This document shows positions 12,028-20,687 of a DNA stretch of 64,000 bases, one piece after another. The position numbers were made by a program, and so were the translations under genes. The stretch is taken from contig NZ_JASVWB010000003.1 of assembly GCF_030287445.1 (NCBI RefSeq), forward strand, positions 186,001 through 250,000, written 5' to 3'. Source of the DNA: Streptomyces sp. ALI-76-A (GTDB lineage: Bacteria; Actinomycetota; Actinomycetes; Streptomycetales; Streptomycetaceae). Each line of letters opens with the position of its first letter. Position 1 is the stretch's first letter. Under the pieces are notes generated by a model, which saw only the letters and a list, made by a program, of their open reading frames with translations, did not search any database and was not told the DNA's origin.

Positions 12028-13713
12028 TCACACCGTCCGGATCGGTTCACCGGCCGGCGCGGACGCGCCCAGCCGGCTCCGCAGGTCGTCGACCAGCGTC
12101 GCGGTGTCCTCCGGGCCGGCGGCGGCACCGAAGACATGGTGGTCCGGCCGGATCAGCAGGGCGGTCGCGTCATGCTCGGCCAAGTACGCCCGGTAGCAGC
12201 CGTCCACATCGATCACGTCGGTCACGTCGGTCACGTCGTCGGTCACGTCGGTCAGGCCCTGCCCGGTGCCCTCGGCCGTTCGCACCGCGGCGTCCCGGCC
12301 GGCGCCGGGCGGCGACAGACGCACCACACGGGTCCCGAGAGCACGCAGGAAGGACCACCTGTCCGCGCCGAGCGCGGGGCGCGGGTCGTCCGTGCTGAGC
12401 AGGACGAAGCCACGGCCCACGACCTCGTCGAACAGCCCCGTGCCGCCCGGCGCCGCCACCCGCCCCTGCGGCACCACCGCCCCGTTCGGCGTCGCGGACG
12501 GCCGCCGCAGCAGCCCGGCCGACAGCGGCTTCGCCGGCTCCGGCTGTCCCGGCCCGGTACGCCCGCGCCGACCCGCGAGCACCGTGGCGTCCCGCTCCGC
12601 GGCGGCCTCCGGGTCCGTCACACAGATCATCCTGCCCAGCTGCACCGACGACAGGATCGAGTCCTTCACGTGCTGCCGGCGTTCCTCGGCATGGGTGTCG
12701 AGGAGGGAGGCGTCGGCCAGGCCGCTCAGCGTCAGATCCAGCTTCCACGCCAGACCGACCACGTCCCGGATCCCGGAACACATGCCCTGCCCGGCGAAGG
12801 GCGGCATCAGATGCGCCGCGTCACCGGCGAGCAGCACCCGGCCCACCCGCCACTCGTCGGCCCAGGCGGCCCGGAACATGTAGGTGGTGGAGCGCAGCAG
12901 GGTGGCGGTGTCCGGAGTGACGCCGAACGGCTTGAGCAGGCGCCAGGCCGTCTCTTCCCTGTTCAGCTCGGCGCTGCTCTCGCCCGGCAGCCGCATGAAC
13001 TCCCAGCGGCGGTGTCCCGGGCCGCTGCCCACCAGGGTCGTGGGCCTGGCCGGGTCGCAGATCTGGATGTTGGTGGGGGTGAACTCGCGTGGCTCGTGCA
13101 GCTCGACGTCGCACAGCAGCCACTCGTAGGAGAACCCGAGATCGGTCAGGGGAACACCGAGGTGCTCGCGCACGAAGCTGTTGGCGCCGTCACAGCCCAC
13201 GACCCAGTGCGCGCGGACGGTGCGACTCGTCCCGTCATCGGTCTCGGCGGTCAGGGTCACCCGCTGATCGTCCTGGGTGATGTCCACGACCCGGTGCCCG
13301 CGCAGCACCGTGATGCCGGTCAGCGACGCCGCCCTGGCCATGAGCAGTTCCTCGAGGGCGGGCTGATGCACGGTGTTGGCGTCCGGCCAGCCGTAGCGGC
13401 CCTGCGCCGAGAACGCGATGTCCAGCAGCGTCTGTCCCGCCGCGGTACGCCACTGGTAGCCGGTGGCCGGCTCGGTGATCCGGCTGAGGCCGGCCCCGAT
13501 ACCGGTGGCCGCGAGCAGCCGGGCGGTCTCCCCGTCGAAGCTGGTCGCCCGCGGGAGCGGATACGGCCGGGGGCGGCGCTCGAGGACGGTCACGCGGTAC
13601 CCGCGCTGGGCCAGCAACACCGACAGGGCGGCGCCGATCGGCCCGTAGCCGACAACGGCCACGTCCGTGTCCGTCGGGGTCGCGTACGTGCCGTGCGGAC
13701 GAATGGTGGACAT
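12028..13713 (-). CDS. FAD-dependent aromatic monooxygenase (Rif-Orf19/Nat2-like)
   Basis: A class A flavin monooxygenase of 561 aa resembling 3-(3-hydroxyphenyl)propionate hydroxylases. It has VVGYGPIGAALSVLLAQ (FAD), GCDGANSFVRE (DG motif) and VLLAGDAAHLMPPFAGQG (GD motif), followed by a thioredoxin-like C-terminal domain. In rifamycin and naphthomycin clusters the Orf19/Nat2 homologue oxidises the AHBA-derived ring during the polyketide stage so that the naphthalene ring forms. That would make the product a naphthalenic rather than benzenic ansamycin (inference). The start at 13713 has AGGGA 6 bp upstream. The C-terminal domain holds an odd acidic Asp-Val-Thr repeat (see the repeat at 12211). 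Two TCGA-type heptamers 11 bp apart lie upstream at 13834-13851. Confidence 0.9.
   Translation of the reverse strand: MSTIRPHGTYATPTDTDVAVVGYGPIGAALSVLLAQRGYRVTVLERRPRPYPLPRATSFDGETARLLAATGIGAGLSRITEPATGYQWRTAAGQTLLDIAFSAQGRYGWPDANTVHQPALEELLMARAASLTGITVLRGHRVVDITQDDQRVTLTAETDDGTSRTVRAHWVVGCDGANSFVREHLGVPLTDLGFSYEWLLCDVELHEPREFTPTNIQICDPARPTTLVGSGPGHRRWEFMRLPGESSAELNREETAWRLLKPFGVTPDTATLLRSTTYMFRAAWADEWRVGRVLLAGDAAHLMPPFAGQGMCSGIRDVVGLAWKLDLTLSGLADASLLDTHAEERRQHVKDSILSSVQLGRMICVTDPEAAAERDATVLAGRRGRTGPGQPEPAKPLSAGLLRRPSATPNGAVVPQGRVAAPGGTGLFDEVVGRGFVLLSTDDPRPALGADRWSFLRALGTRVVRLSPPGAGRDAAVRTAEGTGQGLTDVTDDVTDVTDVIDVDGCYRAYLAEHDATALLIRPDHHVFGAAAGPEDTATLVDDLRSRLGASAPAGEPIRTV
12211..12254. repeat. 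Short in-frame tandem repeat, about 9-bp unit GTCACGTCG
   Basis: Four to five imperfect copies of a 9-bp unit lie within the C-terminal domain of the FAD monooxygenase. On the coding strand they give alternating Val-Thr-Asp residues (DVTDDVTDVTDVID). Copy number may vary between strains. One short unit near the middle (CGTCGTCGG) indicates slippage. Confidence 0.85.
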
Positions 13714-13833
13714 CGTGATCCCTATTCGCAAGGTGTCGAAGAACCGCGAGGGCAAGGAAAGGGGCGCGGAAGAAAGGCGCGGCCAGTGTGTGGCGCTGGC
13801 ATGCAAGGTACGGGATCGGCGCGGGAACCCTCC

Positions 13834-13851
13834 TCGAAAGACGGTCGAGCC
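13834..13851. promoter_or_regulatory. SARP-like heptamer pair, 11-bp spacing
   Basis: TCGAAAG (13834) and TCGAGCC (13845) are exactly 11 bp apart; on the minus strand the pair reads TCGACCG-4 bp-TCGAGGA. They lie 120-140 bp upstream of the FAD monooxygenase start, in the 286-bp gap before the ferredoxin gene. SARP regulators bind direct TCGAG-like heptamers with 4-bp spacers. With only two units this is one of the weaker sites of the set. Confidence 0.45.
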
Positions 13852-13999
13852 GTGACGGAGCGGCAGCGCCGAGGAAGCTCCGCGAAAGGAGTTCCCCGCC
13901 GCGCGCGGGCGGCCGAGCGATCCGCCCGGCGGGTCCGTCGGTCTCACCCGGTGCCGAGCAGTGGACCCCGCCGCCCGCCCGGGCCGACCCGGGCCAGGG

Positions 14000-14194
14000 T
14001 CATCCGTCCAGGGAGAGCGCCTGGGCCGGACACAGGTCGACGGCCTCGTGGACCGCCGACAGCAGTGTGCCGCCGGGTTCGGCGTCCAGCACGACGACCA
14101 GGCCGTTCTCCTCGCTCTGGTCGAACACCTCCGGCGCGATGCGCGCGCACTGACCCGCGCCGACGCACTTGTCGGTGTCCGCGACTGTCTTCAC
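14000..14194 (-). CDS. Small 3Fe-4S/4Fe-4S ferredoxin
   Basis: A 64-aa ferredoxin with the streptomycete pattern: an N-terminal DKCVGAGQCARIAPEVF cluster motif (CxxxxxC followed by a variable ligand) and a C-terminal LCPAQAL. Such proteins pass electrons to cytochromes P450. The GTG start is chosen because TAGGAGG lies 9 bp upstream; an ATG just before it is in another frame. No P450 gene is adjacent. The only one in the window is 48 kb away in the other cluster, so the partner is either that enzyme or one left of the window. Confidence 0.88.
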   Translation of the reverse strand: MKTVADTDKCVGAGQCARIAPEVFDQSEENGLVVVLDAEPGGTLLSAVHEAVDLCPAQALSLDG

Positions 14195-14410
14195 GGCTCA
14201 TGCCTCCTACGGTGAGCGGCGGATTCTCGCCCATGATGCCCGAGGCGTACGAAATCGACGCCGCCGCGCCGGCGAAACAAATACCACCCCAGCGAAACTC
14301 GAGTGCGCGCAAGTCCAATTGAGTCCACGAATTGAAGCACGCTGTGGCACGACCACAGCGGGCACGAAGTCCCACCTTTCAGGACCGTCGATCCGCGGTG
14401 GGGCACCAGC

Positions 14411-15232
14411 GTGCCCAAGGACGATTCCTGGAAGGAATTTCTGGCCGTGCCTCAACCACCGGAGCAGTTCAGGACATGGGTCCGCCGATACCAGGCGGCG
14501 CCGGACAGCGCGGTCCGCCTCGTATGCCTGCCGCACGCCGGCGGATCCGCGAGCTTCTACTTCCCGCTGGCCAAGGCGCTCGCGCCCGCGGTGGAGGTGC
14601 TGGCGGTGCAGTACCCGGGGCGGCAGGACCGGCGCCACGAACCCCACATCACCCGTCTCTCCGACATGGCCGACCAGATCTTCGCGGCGGTACGCCACCT
14701 CGACGACCGCCCCCTGGCGCTGTTCGGACACAGCATGGGCGCCGTCCTCGCCTACGAGATCGCGCTGCGGATGCAGGACGCCGGCCTCCCCGCGCCCGTA
14801 CGCCTCTTCGCCTCCGGCCGGCGCGCCCCGTCCCGCGACCGCCACGAACAGGTCGACCCGGGGGTGGACGAGGAGATCCTGGCCGAACTGCTCCGGCTGA
14901 GCGGCACCCCCGCGGAGCTGCTCGCCGATCCGGAGATACGGGAAATGATCATGCCCCCGCTCCGCAGCGACTACCGGGCCGTCATGGCCCACCGCTTCAC
15001 CCCCGGCCGGAGGCCGGACTGCCCGGTGACGGTGCTCACCGGGGACAGCGACCCCCGGGTCACGGTCGACGAGGCGGCGGCCTGGGAAGAGCACACCACC
15101 GGCCCGACGGAGCTCCAGGTGTTCCCGGGAGGCCACTTCTTCCTCGCCGAGCAGAGCACGCGCGTCGCCGAACTCATCGCCGACCGGCTGGCCGGCCGGT
15201 ACGTCGCCACCCGTCACGAGGCGTGGACCTGA
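14411..15232 (+). CDS. Type II thioesterase (RifR-like)
   Basis: An editing alpha/beta-hydrolase that clears stalled acyl groups from PKS carrier proteins. It has LVCLPHAGGSASFYFPL (oxyanion region), the nucleophile elbow GHSMGA, an Asp in TGDSDPR and a C-terminal His in GGHFFL. The GTG at 14411 gives 273 aa; GTG 14447, with GGAAGG 11 bp upstream, is an alternative start. It diverges from the ferredoxin gene across a 216-bp gap that holds scattered TCGAG/TTGAG motifs not in clean 11-bp phase. The next gene follows after 1 bp. Confidence 0.9.
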   Translation: MPKDDSWKEFLAVPQPPEQFRTWVRRYQAAPDSAVRLVCLPHAGGSASFYFPLAKALAPAVEVLAVQYPGRQDRRHEPHITRLSDMADQIFAAVRHLDDRPLALFGHSMGAVLAYEIALRMQDAGLPAPVRLFASGRRAPSRDRHEQVDPGVDEEILAELLRLSGTPAELLADPEIREMIMPPLRSDYRAVMAHRFTPGRRPDCPVTVLTGDSDPRVTVDEAAAWEEHTTGPTELQVFPGGHFFLAEQSTRVAELIADRLAGRYVATRHEAWT

Positions 15233-15233
15233 G

Positions 15234-16583
15234 ATGACCGAACTCGCTGCCGCTCCGGTACCGACCATCCCCCACCACTCGCTGCTGGTGTTCCTCCTCC
15301 AGCTGTCGGTCCTGCTGTTTCTGGCCCTCGCCCTGGGGCGGTTGGCCGCGCGGTTCAAGATGCCCGCCATCGTCGGCGAGTTGCTCGCCGGTGTGATCGT
15401 CGGCCCCTCGCTCCTCAGTCACGTATGGCCCGACCTCGCCGACTGGCTGCTGCCGAAGGATCCCGGCCAGCAGCATCTGCTCGACGCGGTGGGTCAGGTG
15501 GGCGTCATCCTGCTCGTCGGCATCACCGGCATGGAGCTGAAGTTCGACCTCGTCCGACGGCGCCGGCACACGGCGCTCCGGGTGAGCCTCGCCGGTCTGC
15601 TGGTGCCCTTGGGGCTCGGTGTCGGCGTCGGCTTCCTGCTGCCCGCATCGCTCATGGCGGGCGACACGAGCCCGACGGTCTTCGCGCTGTTCCTCGGCGT
15701 GGCCCTGTGCGTCAGCGCGATCCCGGTGATCGCCAAGACCTTCATGGACATGAACCTCCTGCACCGCGACGTCGGGCAGCTGACCCTTGCCGCCGGCGTC
15801 ATCGACGACATCGTCGGCTGGTTCCTGCTCTCCATCGTGTCGGCGATGGCGACGGCCGGACTGAGCACCGGGACGATCGCCGCCTCCCTGCTCCACCCCG
15901 TGGCCGTCGTGGTGGCCGCCTGGCTCGTGGGACGCCCCCTGGTGAAGTGGGCGTTGCGCGCGGCGGGCCGCTCCTCGTCGTCGACGCCCACCGTCGCGGT
16001 GACGACGCTGATCGTCCTGCTCGGCGCGGCGGCGACGCAGGCGCTGCGGCTGGAGGCGGTCTTCGGCGCCTTCGTGTGCGGCGTCCTGATCGCCACGAGC
16101 GGCGAACTGGACCGGGAGAAGCTGGCCCCGCTGCGCACCGCGGTCCTCGCCTTCCTCGCACCGGTCTTCTTCGCCACGGCCGGTCTCCGGATGGACCTGA
16201 CCGCGCTGGCCAGGCCCACCGTCCTGGCCGCGGCGTGCGTGGTACTGGCCGTGGCGATCCTCGGCAAGTTCGTGGGAGCCTACGTCGGCGCGGCGATGAG
16301 CGGACTGGGCCGCTGGGAGGCCCTCGCGATCGGCGCCGGCATGAACGCCCGCGGGGTGATCGAGGTCGTCGTGGCGATGGTGGGCCTGCAACTCGGGATC
16401 CTCGGGGCCGAGACGTACACCATCATCATCCTCGTCGCGATCGTGACCTCGCTGATGGCGCCGCCCATACTCCGGGTCGCCATGGCCCGGGTCGACGATA
16501 ACGCCGAGTCGGACATGGGCATGACCGGCACGAAGACACGCGACCTGGCGTCCCCGTCGCCCGCGTCGCCCGCCTCGGTGTGA
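15234..16583 (+). CDS. Cation:proton antiporter (CPA2/Kef family)
   Basis: A 449-aa polytopic membrane protein with about 12 hydrophobic segments, beginning at LLVFLLQLSVLLFLALALG, and the CPA2 features KMPAIVGELLAGVIVGPS and MNARGVIEVVVA. The start is 1 bp after the thioesterase stop, so it belongs to that transcript. The family exchanges Na+ or K+ for protons. A role in exporting or tolerating the ansamycin is possible from position only. It is not the MFS exporter (RifP) that the rifamycin cluster uses. Confidence 0.9.
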   Translation: MTELAAAPVPTIPHHSLLVFLLQLSVLLFLALALGRLAARFKMPAIVGELLAGVIVGPSLLSHVWPDLADWLLPKDPGQQHLLDAVGQVGVILLVGITGMELKFDLVRRRRHTALRVSLAGLLVPLGLGVGVGFLLPASLMAGDTSPTVFALFLGVALCVSAIPVIAKTFMDMNLLHRDVGQLTLAAGVIDDIVGWFLLSIVSAMATAGLSTGTIAASLLHPVAVVVAAWLVGRPLVKWALRAAGRSSSSTPTVAVTTLIVLLGAAATQALRLEAVFGAFVCGVLIATSGELDREKLAPLRTAVLAFLAPVFFATAGLRMDLTALARPTVLAAACVVLAVAILGKFVGAYVGAAMSGLGRWEALAIGAGMNARGVIEVVVAMVGLQLGILGAETYTIIILVAIVTSLMAPPILRVAMARVDDNAESDMGMTGTKTRDLASPSPASPASV

Positions 16584-16707
16584 CGGTGCGGACAGCGAGG
16601 CGGGCGCACGGTGCCGTCACGCCGGGGCCCGGCCGGGACACCGGGCCCCGGGCGCCGCACGGCGCGCCGTGCTGCCGAGCGACACCGGCGCCGGAAGGGG
16701 GCGAGAG

Positions 16708-17547
16708 GTGACCAGGACGGCCGACGGCGGCGGACAGCTGCTGGCCATCAGCGACCTGCACATCAGCCACGCCGACAACAGAGCCCTGGTCGAGCGGATG
16801 GCACCGGAATCGGACGACGACTGGCTGCTGGTGGCCGGGGACGTGGCGGAGACCGTCGCCGACATCCGGTGGTGCCTGAAGACCCTCGCCTCCCGCTTCC
16901 GCAAGGTCCTGTGGGCCCCCGGCAACCACGAGCTGTGGACCCACCCGAGCGACCCCGTCACCCTGCGCGGCGTCGACCGCTACGAGCACCTGGTCGAGCT
17001 CTGCCGCGACCTCGGCATCACCACGCCCGAGGACCCCTACCCGCTCTGGGACGGACCGGACGGCCCGGTGGCCGTGGCACCGCTGTTCCTGCTGTACGAC
17101 TACTCGTTCCTGCCCGCCGGGTGCGCCACCGCGGACGAGGGGCTGGCCTACGCGCACAGCACCGGCGTGCTCTGCAACGACGAGAACCTGCTGCACCCCG
17201 ACCCCTATCCGAGCCGCGGGGCATGGTGCCGGGCCCGGGTCGCCGAGACCGAGCGCAGGCTCGCCGAACTCCCCGACGGCCTGCCCGTCGTCCTCGTCAA
17301 CCACTACCCGCTCCACCGGCACCCGACGGACGTGCTGTGGTACCCGGAGTTCGCCATGTGGTGCGGCACCCGGCTGACCGCCGACTGGCACCGCAGATTC
17401 CGGGTGGCCGCCATGGTCTACGGGCATCTCCACATCCCGCGGACCACCTACCACGAGGGCGTCCGCTTCGAAGAGGTGTCCGTGGGCTACCCACGCGAGT
17501 GGCGGCAGCGCCGAAGCCCGCCGGGAAAGCCGCGCCGCATCCTGTGA
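16708..17547 (+). CDS. Calcineurin-type metallophosphoesterase
   Basis: A 279-aa two-metal phosphoesterase with ordered family motifs: SDLHIS, AGDVAE, APGNHELW, NHYPLH and YGHLHIPR. The GTG at 16708 is chosen for its AAGGGGGCGAG ribosome site; a frame from 16669 lacks one. The stop overlaps the GTG of the PPTase gene, so the two are translationally coupled. This pairing is, as I recall, frequent in actinomycete clusters, and a role in phosphopantetheine turnover has been suggested only by association. The substrate cannot be read from the sequence. Confidence 0.88.
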   Translation: MTRTADGGGQLLAISDLHISHADNRALVERMAPESDDDWLLVAGDVAETVADIRWCLKTLASRFRKVLWAPGNHELWTHPSDPVTLRGVDRYEHLVELCRDLGITTPEDPYPLWDGPDGPVAVAPLFLLYDYSFLPAGCATADEGLAYAHSTGVLCNDENLLHPDPYPSRGAWCRARVAETERRLAELPDGLPVVLVNHYPLHRHPTDVLWYPEFAMWCGTRLTADWHRRFRVAAMVYGHLHIPRTTYHEGVRFEEVSVGYPREWRQRRSPPGKPRRIL

Positions 17548-18218
17548 TCGCGGAACTGCTCCCCGCACCGGTGGCTGTCGCGCAGACGTACGGCGACGAC
17601 GAGACCGCGCCCCTCTACCCGGAGGAGCAGGCGCTCATGGCCGACGCGGTCGACCTGCGCCGCCGGGAGTTCGCCACCGTACGAGCCTGTGCCCGCCGCG
17701 CCATGGCGGAACTCGGCCACGCGCCGCGGCCCGTCCCGAGCTCCTCCCGCGGCGCTCCCTGCTGGCCGCCCGGCCTGGTCGGCAGCATGACCCACTGCGA
17801 CGGCTACCGCGCCGCCGCCCTGGCCCACGCCACCGACCTGGTCTCCGTCGGCATCGACGCCGAACCCCACGCCCCGCTCCCGGAGGACGTCCTGGAGGCC
17901 GTCCGGCTGCCCTCCGAGCAGCGGCGTCTGGAGTATCTGGCCGCGCGGCACCCCGCCGTGCACTGGGACCAACTCCTGTTCAGCGCCAAGGAGTCCGTCT
18001 ACAAGGCGTGGTTCCCGCTGACCGGGGACCGCCTCGACTTCATGGACGCGGACATCGAGTTCCAGACCGCGCCGGGAACACCGCCGCGGGGAGGTTTCCG
18101 GGCCGGGCTGCTGGTCCCGGGGCCGCTCGTGGGCGGCCGGCGGCTCACGCACTTCACGGGACGGTGGGCGGTCCACCGCGGCCTCGCGGCCACCGCCGTG
18201 ACAGTCCCGCACCCCTGA
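17544..18218 (+). CDS. 4'-phosphopantetheinyl transferase (Sfp/EntD type)
   Basis: Converts apo carrier proteins to the holo form by attaching the phosphopantetheine arm, so it can serve both the PKS ACPs and the NRPS PCPs of this window. The 224-aa protein has the family motifs WPPGLVGSMTHCDGYRAAA, VGIDAEPH (metal-binding Asp and Glu) and FSAKESVYKAW. The start is the GTG overlapping the phosphoesterase stop. A short GC hairpin follows at once, between this gene and the convergent LuxR gene. Confidence 0.93.
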   Translation: MIAELLPAPVAVAQTYGDDETAPLYPEEQALMADAVDLRRREFATVRACARRAMAELGHAPRPVPSSSRGAPCWPPGLVGSMTHCDGYRAAALAHATDLVSVGIDAEPHAPLPEDVLEAVRLPSEQRRLEYLAARHPAVHWDQLLFSAKESVYKAWFPLTGDRLDFMDADIEFQTAPGTPPRGGFRAGLLVPGPLVGGRRLTHFTGRWAVHRGLAATAVTVPHP

Positions 18219-18225
18219 GGGGTGC
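18209..18225. terminator. Short bidirectional hairpin between convergent genes
   Basis: Inverted repeat GCACCCC-TGA-GGGGTGC: a 7-bp GC stem with a 3-nt loop containing the PPTase stop. The convergent LuxR gene ends 4 bp further on. Position supports a shared terminator; there is no U-tract, as is common in streptomycetes. Confidence 0.55.
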
Positions 18226-18228
18226 TCC

Positions 18229-19545
18229 TCAGCGAGCCTGCGCGCTCCTGGCGGCCGTGCTCGAGAACTGGCTCCACGCCCTCGTCAGCTCCACCCGCGA
18301 GGTCACGTTCATCTTCCGGAAGATCTTCTTCAGATGGAAGGCCACGGTGTGACCGGAGATGAACAGGCGTTCACCCACTTGGGAGTTGGTGAACCCCTGG
18401 CTCACCAGCTCGGCCACGGCGGCCTCGGTGTTGGTGAGCGAGCCGGTGTTCACGCCGTCCTGGCCGGTGTACTCCGGATAGCGGCCCCGCCGCACTCCGA
18501 GCGAGCGAAGCCGGCTCACGACCCGGCGGGCATCCCGCGGCGCCGCGGCATCCGTGTAGCCGTCCACCGCCGACTCGAAGGCCTGGAGCGCCCGTTCGCG
18601 CTCCGCGGGCCGCGCGGCGAGGAGTTTCCCGCCGTCCTCCCAGGCGGACGCACCGGCCCACGGGTCCAGATGCGAGGCGGCCGCAGCGACGACCTTGTCC
18701 GGATTCCTCTCCAGGACCCCGCCGGCGTGCAGCGCCGCCGCCACCACGGAACGCAGCCCGCGGTTGCGCGCGGCGAGCGCGGAGGCCTCCGCGACCACCC
18801 GCCGGGCGAGCGCCTCGTCCCCCAGCTTCCGGGTGGCCCGAACGAGCCAGGCGGCAGCGGCGGGCTGTGACGCCAGCAGTTCCCTCAGCAGCCGGTCGTC
18901 CGTGACGATGCCCACGATGAGCTGGGCAGCGCTCGACGCGCCGCCCTGCACCTCGAGGAGCTGAGCCGCGGCCCAGGCACACTGACCCGGCCGTTGGGCC
19001 GTCTGGCCGAGAAGGGCGCAGTCCCGCAGCTGATTCGCGAACTCCCTGCTCAGGCTCATGTTGCCCTGCCGGAGGGCGCTCAGCGCCATCACGGTGTGCG
19101 CATCGGGCAGAAAGCGGTGCAGGCCGGTTCGCCGCGCCCGGTCGACGCCCTTGCGCGCGAGACCGACAGCGGTGTCGACATCGCCCTTGGCGAACGCGAG
19201 ATCCGCGGCACAGAGCAGCGAGGCCGTCTCCAGGCCGCCGGCCTCGGGCCGGGCCGCCGCCAGCCTGTCCACGTCGGCCAGCGCCCGCGCTCCGGAGGAG
19301 AGATCGCGGATTCCGACCAGCAGGGCCGCGTACCAGATCTTCGCCGAGCCCTGGCAGTCCGCGGTGCACGCGGACTCCGCCCGGCCGGTGGCGCTCGCCA
19401 GGCGAATGCCTTCCTCGAGCTCACCGCGCGACCAGGCGGAAAAGGAGGACTCGGACAGGCGGACGGTTTCGCAGGAGTTTCTCCGGCAGACGCGGATGAC
19501 GGAGAAAGCGGGGGGCAGCCGCAGGCGAAGCGGAGAATCGAGCAT
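18229..19545 (-). CDS. LuxR-family transcriptional regulator (C-terminal HTH, helical N-domain)
   Basis: A 438-aa protein with a typical LuxR HTH near the C-terminus (LTNTEAAVAELVSQGFTNSQ, then ISGHTVAFHLKKIFRKM). The rest is an Ala-rich helical repeat region like the tetratricopeptide-like part of large LAL regulators. No Walker A/B ATPase is present, so it is a truncated-LAL or simple LuxR type. The ATG at 19545 is chosen for its ACAGGAGA ribosome site; an ATG 15 bp upstream is the alternative. It diverges from the rifJ-like gene over a 211-bp region with two sets of SARP-like heptamers. Probable pathway regulator of the ansamycin cluster (inference). Confidence 0.88.
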   Translation of the reverse strand: MLDSPLRLRLPPAFSVIRVCRRNSCETVRLSESSFSAWSRGELEEGIRLASATGRAESACTADCQGSAKIWYAALLVGIRDLSSGARALADVDRLAAARPEAGGLETASLLCAADLAFAKGDVDTAVGLARKGVDRARRTGLHRFLPDAHTVMALSALRQGNMSLSREFANQLRDCALLGQTAQRPGQCAWAAAQLLEVQGGASSAAQLIVGIVTDDRLLRELLASQPAAAAWLVRATRKLGDEALARRVVAEASALAARNRGLRSVVAAALHAGGVLERNPDKVVAAAASHLDPWAGASAWEDGGKLLAARPAERERALQAFESAVDGYTDAAAPRDARRVVSRLRSLGVRRGRYPEYTGQDGVNTGSLTNTEAAVAELVSQGFTNSQVGERLFISGHTVAFHLKKIFRKMNVTSRVELTRAWSQFSSTAARSAQAR

Positions 19546-19640
19546 CACGTCTCCTGTCATGGTGGCCGTGCTGTCCGAGTGACAGGGTAGGGCGGGGACA
19601 CGACAGCGGCGGCGCCGGACTGCGCAGGCTGTGGGGGGTC

Positions 19641-19669
19641 TTGAGCGGAGCACGACCGGCCTTCGAGCG
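19641..19669. promoter_or_regulatory. SARP-like array: three heptamers at 11-bp spacing
   Basis: TTGAGCG (19641), ACGACCG (19652) and TCGAGCG (19663) are spaced exactly 11 bp apart in the divergent region between the LuxR gene and the rifJ-like gene. Heptamer sequence and 4-bp spacers match the SARP operator pattern. Confidence 0.6.
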
Positions 19670-19697
19670 GCATGCCGGGTGGGGGCACGGGGCGGGC

Positions 19698-19715
19698 TCG
19701 AAAGCCACTCGAACT
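19698..19715. promoter_or_regulatory. SARP-like heptamer pair in the luxR-rifJ divergent region
   Basis: On the plus strand TCGAAAG (19698) and TCGAACT (19709); on the minus strand TCGAGTG-GCTT-TCGAGCC, which fits the TCGAG consensus better and points toward the LuxR gene. A second set in the same intergenic region could let each divergent gene have its own array. Confidence 0.5.
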
Positions 19716-19756
19716 GTCGGCTCCGACGGTGGCGCGACGCGAACGGCGGCGACAGC

Positions 19757-20266
19757 ATGAACGCGGTCCGGAGTCCGCGGGTGAATGTGAATACCGAGGT
19801 GGCCACCTTGAGCGTCGTACTTCTGTTGAACGGTCCCAATCTGGGCATTCTCGGGCGGCGTGAGCCGGAGATATACGGCACCGACACGCTCGCCGACATC
19901 CAGGCGGCGGTCGCCGAAGAGGTGAGCGTCCGCGGATGGGACGTGCTCTCGATACAGCACGACTCGGAAGGGGACCTCGTCGGCGCCCTGCACGAGCACA
20001 GTGACACCACCGTCGGCGCCATCGTCAATCCCGGCGCCCTGATGATCGCCGGCTGGAGCCTGCGCGACGCGCTCGCCAGCTACGCGCCGCCATGGATCGA
20101 GGTGCACCTCAGCAACGTATGGGCGCGCGAACAGTTCCGGCACGAATCGGTGATCGCCCCGCTGGCGAGCGGAGTCGTGGTCGGCCTGGGAGCGTTCGGC
20201 TACCGCCTGGCGGCCCAGGCGCTCATGCACCTGTCCGTACCGGTGCCGCGCGGCGCGACCGCCTGA
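19757..20266 (+). CDS. rifJ-like: Type II dehydroquinase homologue (RifJ-type aminodehydroquinate dehydratase)
   Basis: Expected to dehydrate aminodehydroquinate to aminodehydroshikimate, the AHBA synthase substrate. The 169-aa protein has the type II DHQase start LLLNGPNLGILGRREPEIYG with the catalytic Tyr40, QHDSEGDLVGALHE, Asn91 in NPGA, His117 in VEVHLSN-like IEVHLSN, and an REQFR arginine. Two positions differ from housekeeping enzymes: the Thr-His-Thr-Ser stretch after NPGA is Met-Ile-Ala-Gly, removing one active-site His (Ile97), and Trp122 replaces the His of SNVHARE. The AHBA genes otherwise lack a dehydroquinase, so this fills that gap away from the main operon, as RifJ does. Confidence 0.88.
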   Translation: MNAVRSPRVNVNTEVATLSVVLLLNGPNLGILGRREPEIYGTDTLADIQAAVAEEVSVRGWDVLSIQHDSEGDLVGALHEHSDTTVGAIVNPGALMIAGWSLRDALASYAPPWIEVHLSNVWAREQFRHESVIAPLASGVVVGLGAFGYRLAAQALMHLSVPVPRGATA

Positions 20267-20535
20267 CCGAGTGCCCCGGCCCGGCCGTACGCACCCGGTT
20301 GCGCCGTCACCGTTCCGCCGTACCGCTCCTGGTCTCCCCGCGCTCTTCGCGCGTCCTCCGGGATGCCCGCCGACGCCCCACCCGTGCCGCGTCGGGTTGT
20401 CCGGATCGCGGGGACGCGATGCCGCCGGCGTGCGGGAGTGGCCGAGGGCAGTCCAGGCTCGCCTCACCTCTCACCGGGCCATCAGGAGGGCAGGACGGCA
20501 GCGGTCCGCGCCGCGCCCTGTCGGCGTGCCCCGTT

Positions 20536-20570
20536 CGTCGTGCCCGGACCGGATCGGCCCGGGCACGACG
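20536..20570. terminator. Hairpin, 12-bp perfect stem, 11-nt loop
   Basis: CGTCGTGCCCGG (20536-20547) is repeated inverted at 20559-20570. It lies 270 bp after the rifJ-like gene, so it may be that transcript's terminator or the remnant of one; there is no U-tract. Confidence 0.5.
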
Positions 20571-20687
20571 GCGGGCCGAGCAGCGCGGCAGGGCACCGGC
20601 CCTGACCGCCCCGTGGTACGCCGCGGCGAACTCCCGGGCGGCCTCCTGCGTGGTGAGCCGGGCGAAGGACACCTCGGCGCCTTTCGC

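Noticed and set aside
14281..14340. SARP-like array between the ferredoxin and thioesterase genes
   Set aside because: TCGAGTG, TTGAGTC and TTGAAGC occur, but at 20- and 13-bp steps, not in 11-bp register; recorded only as scattered motifs.
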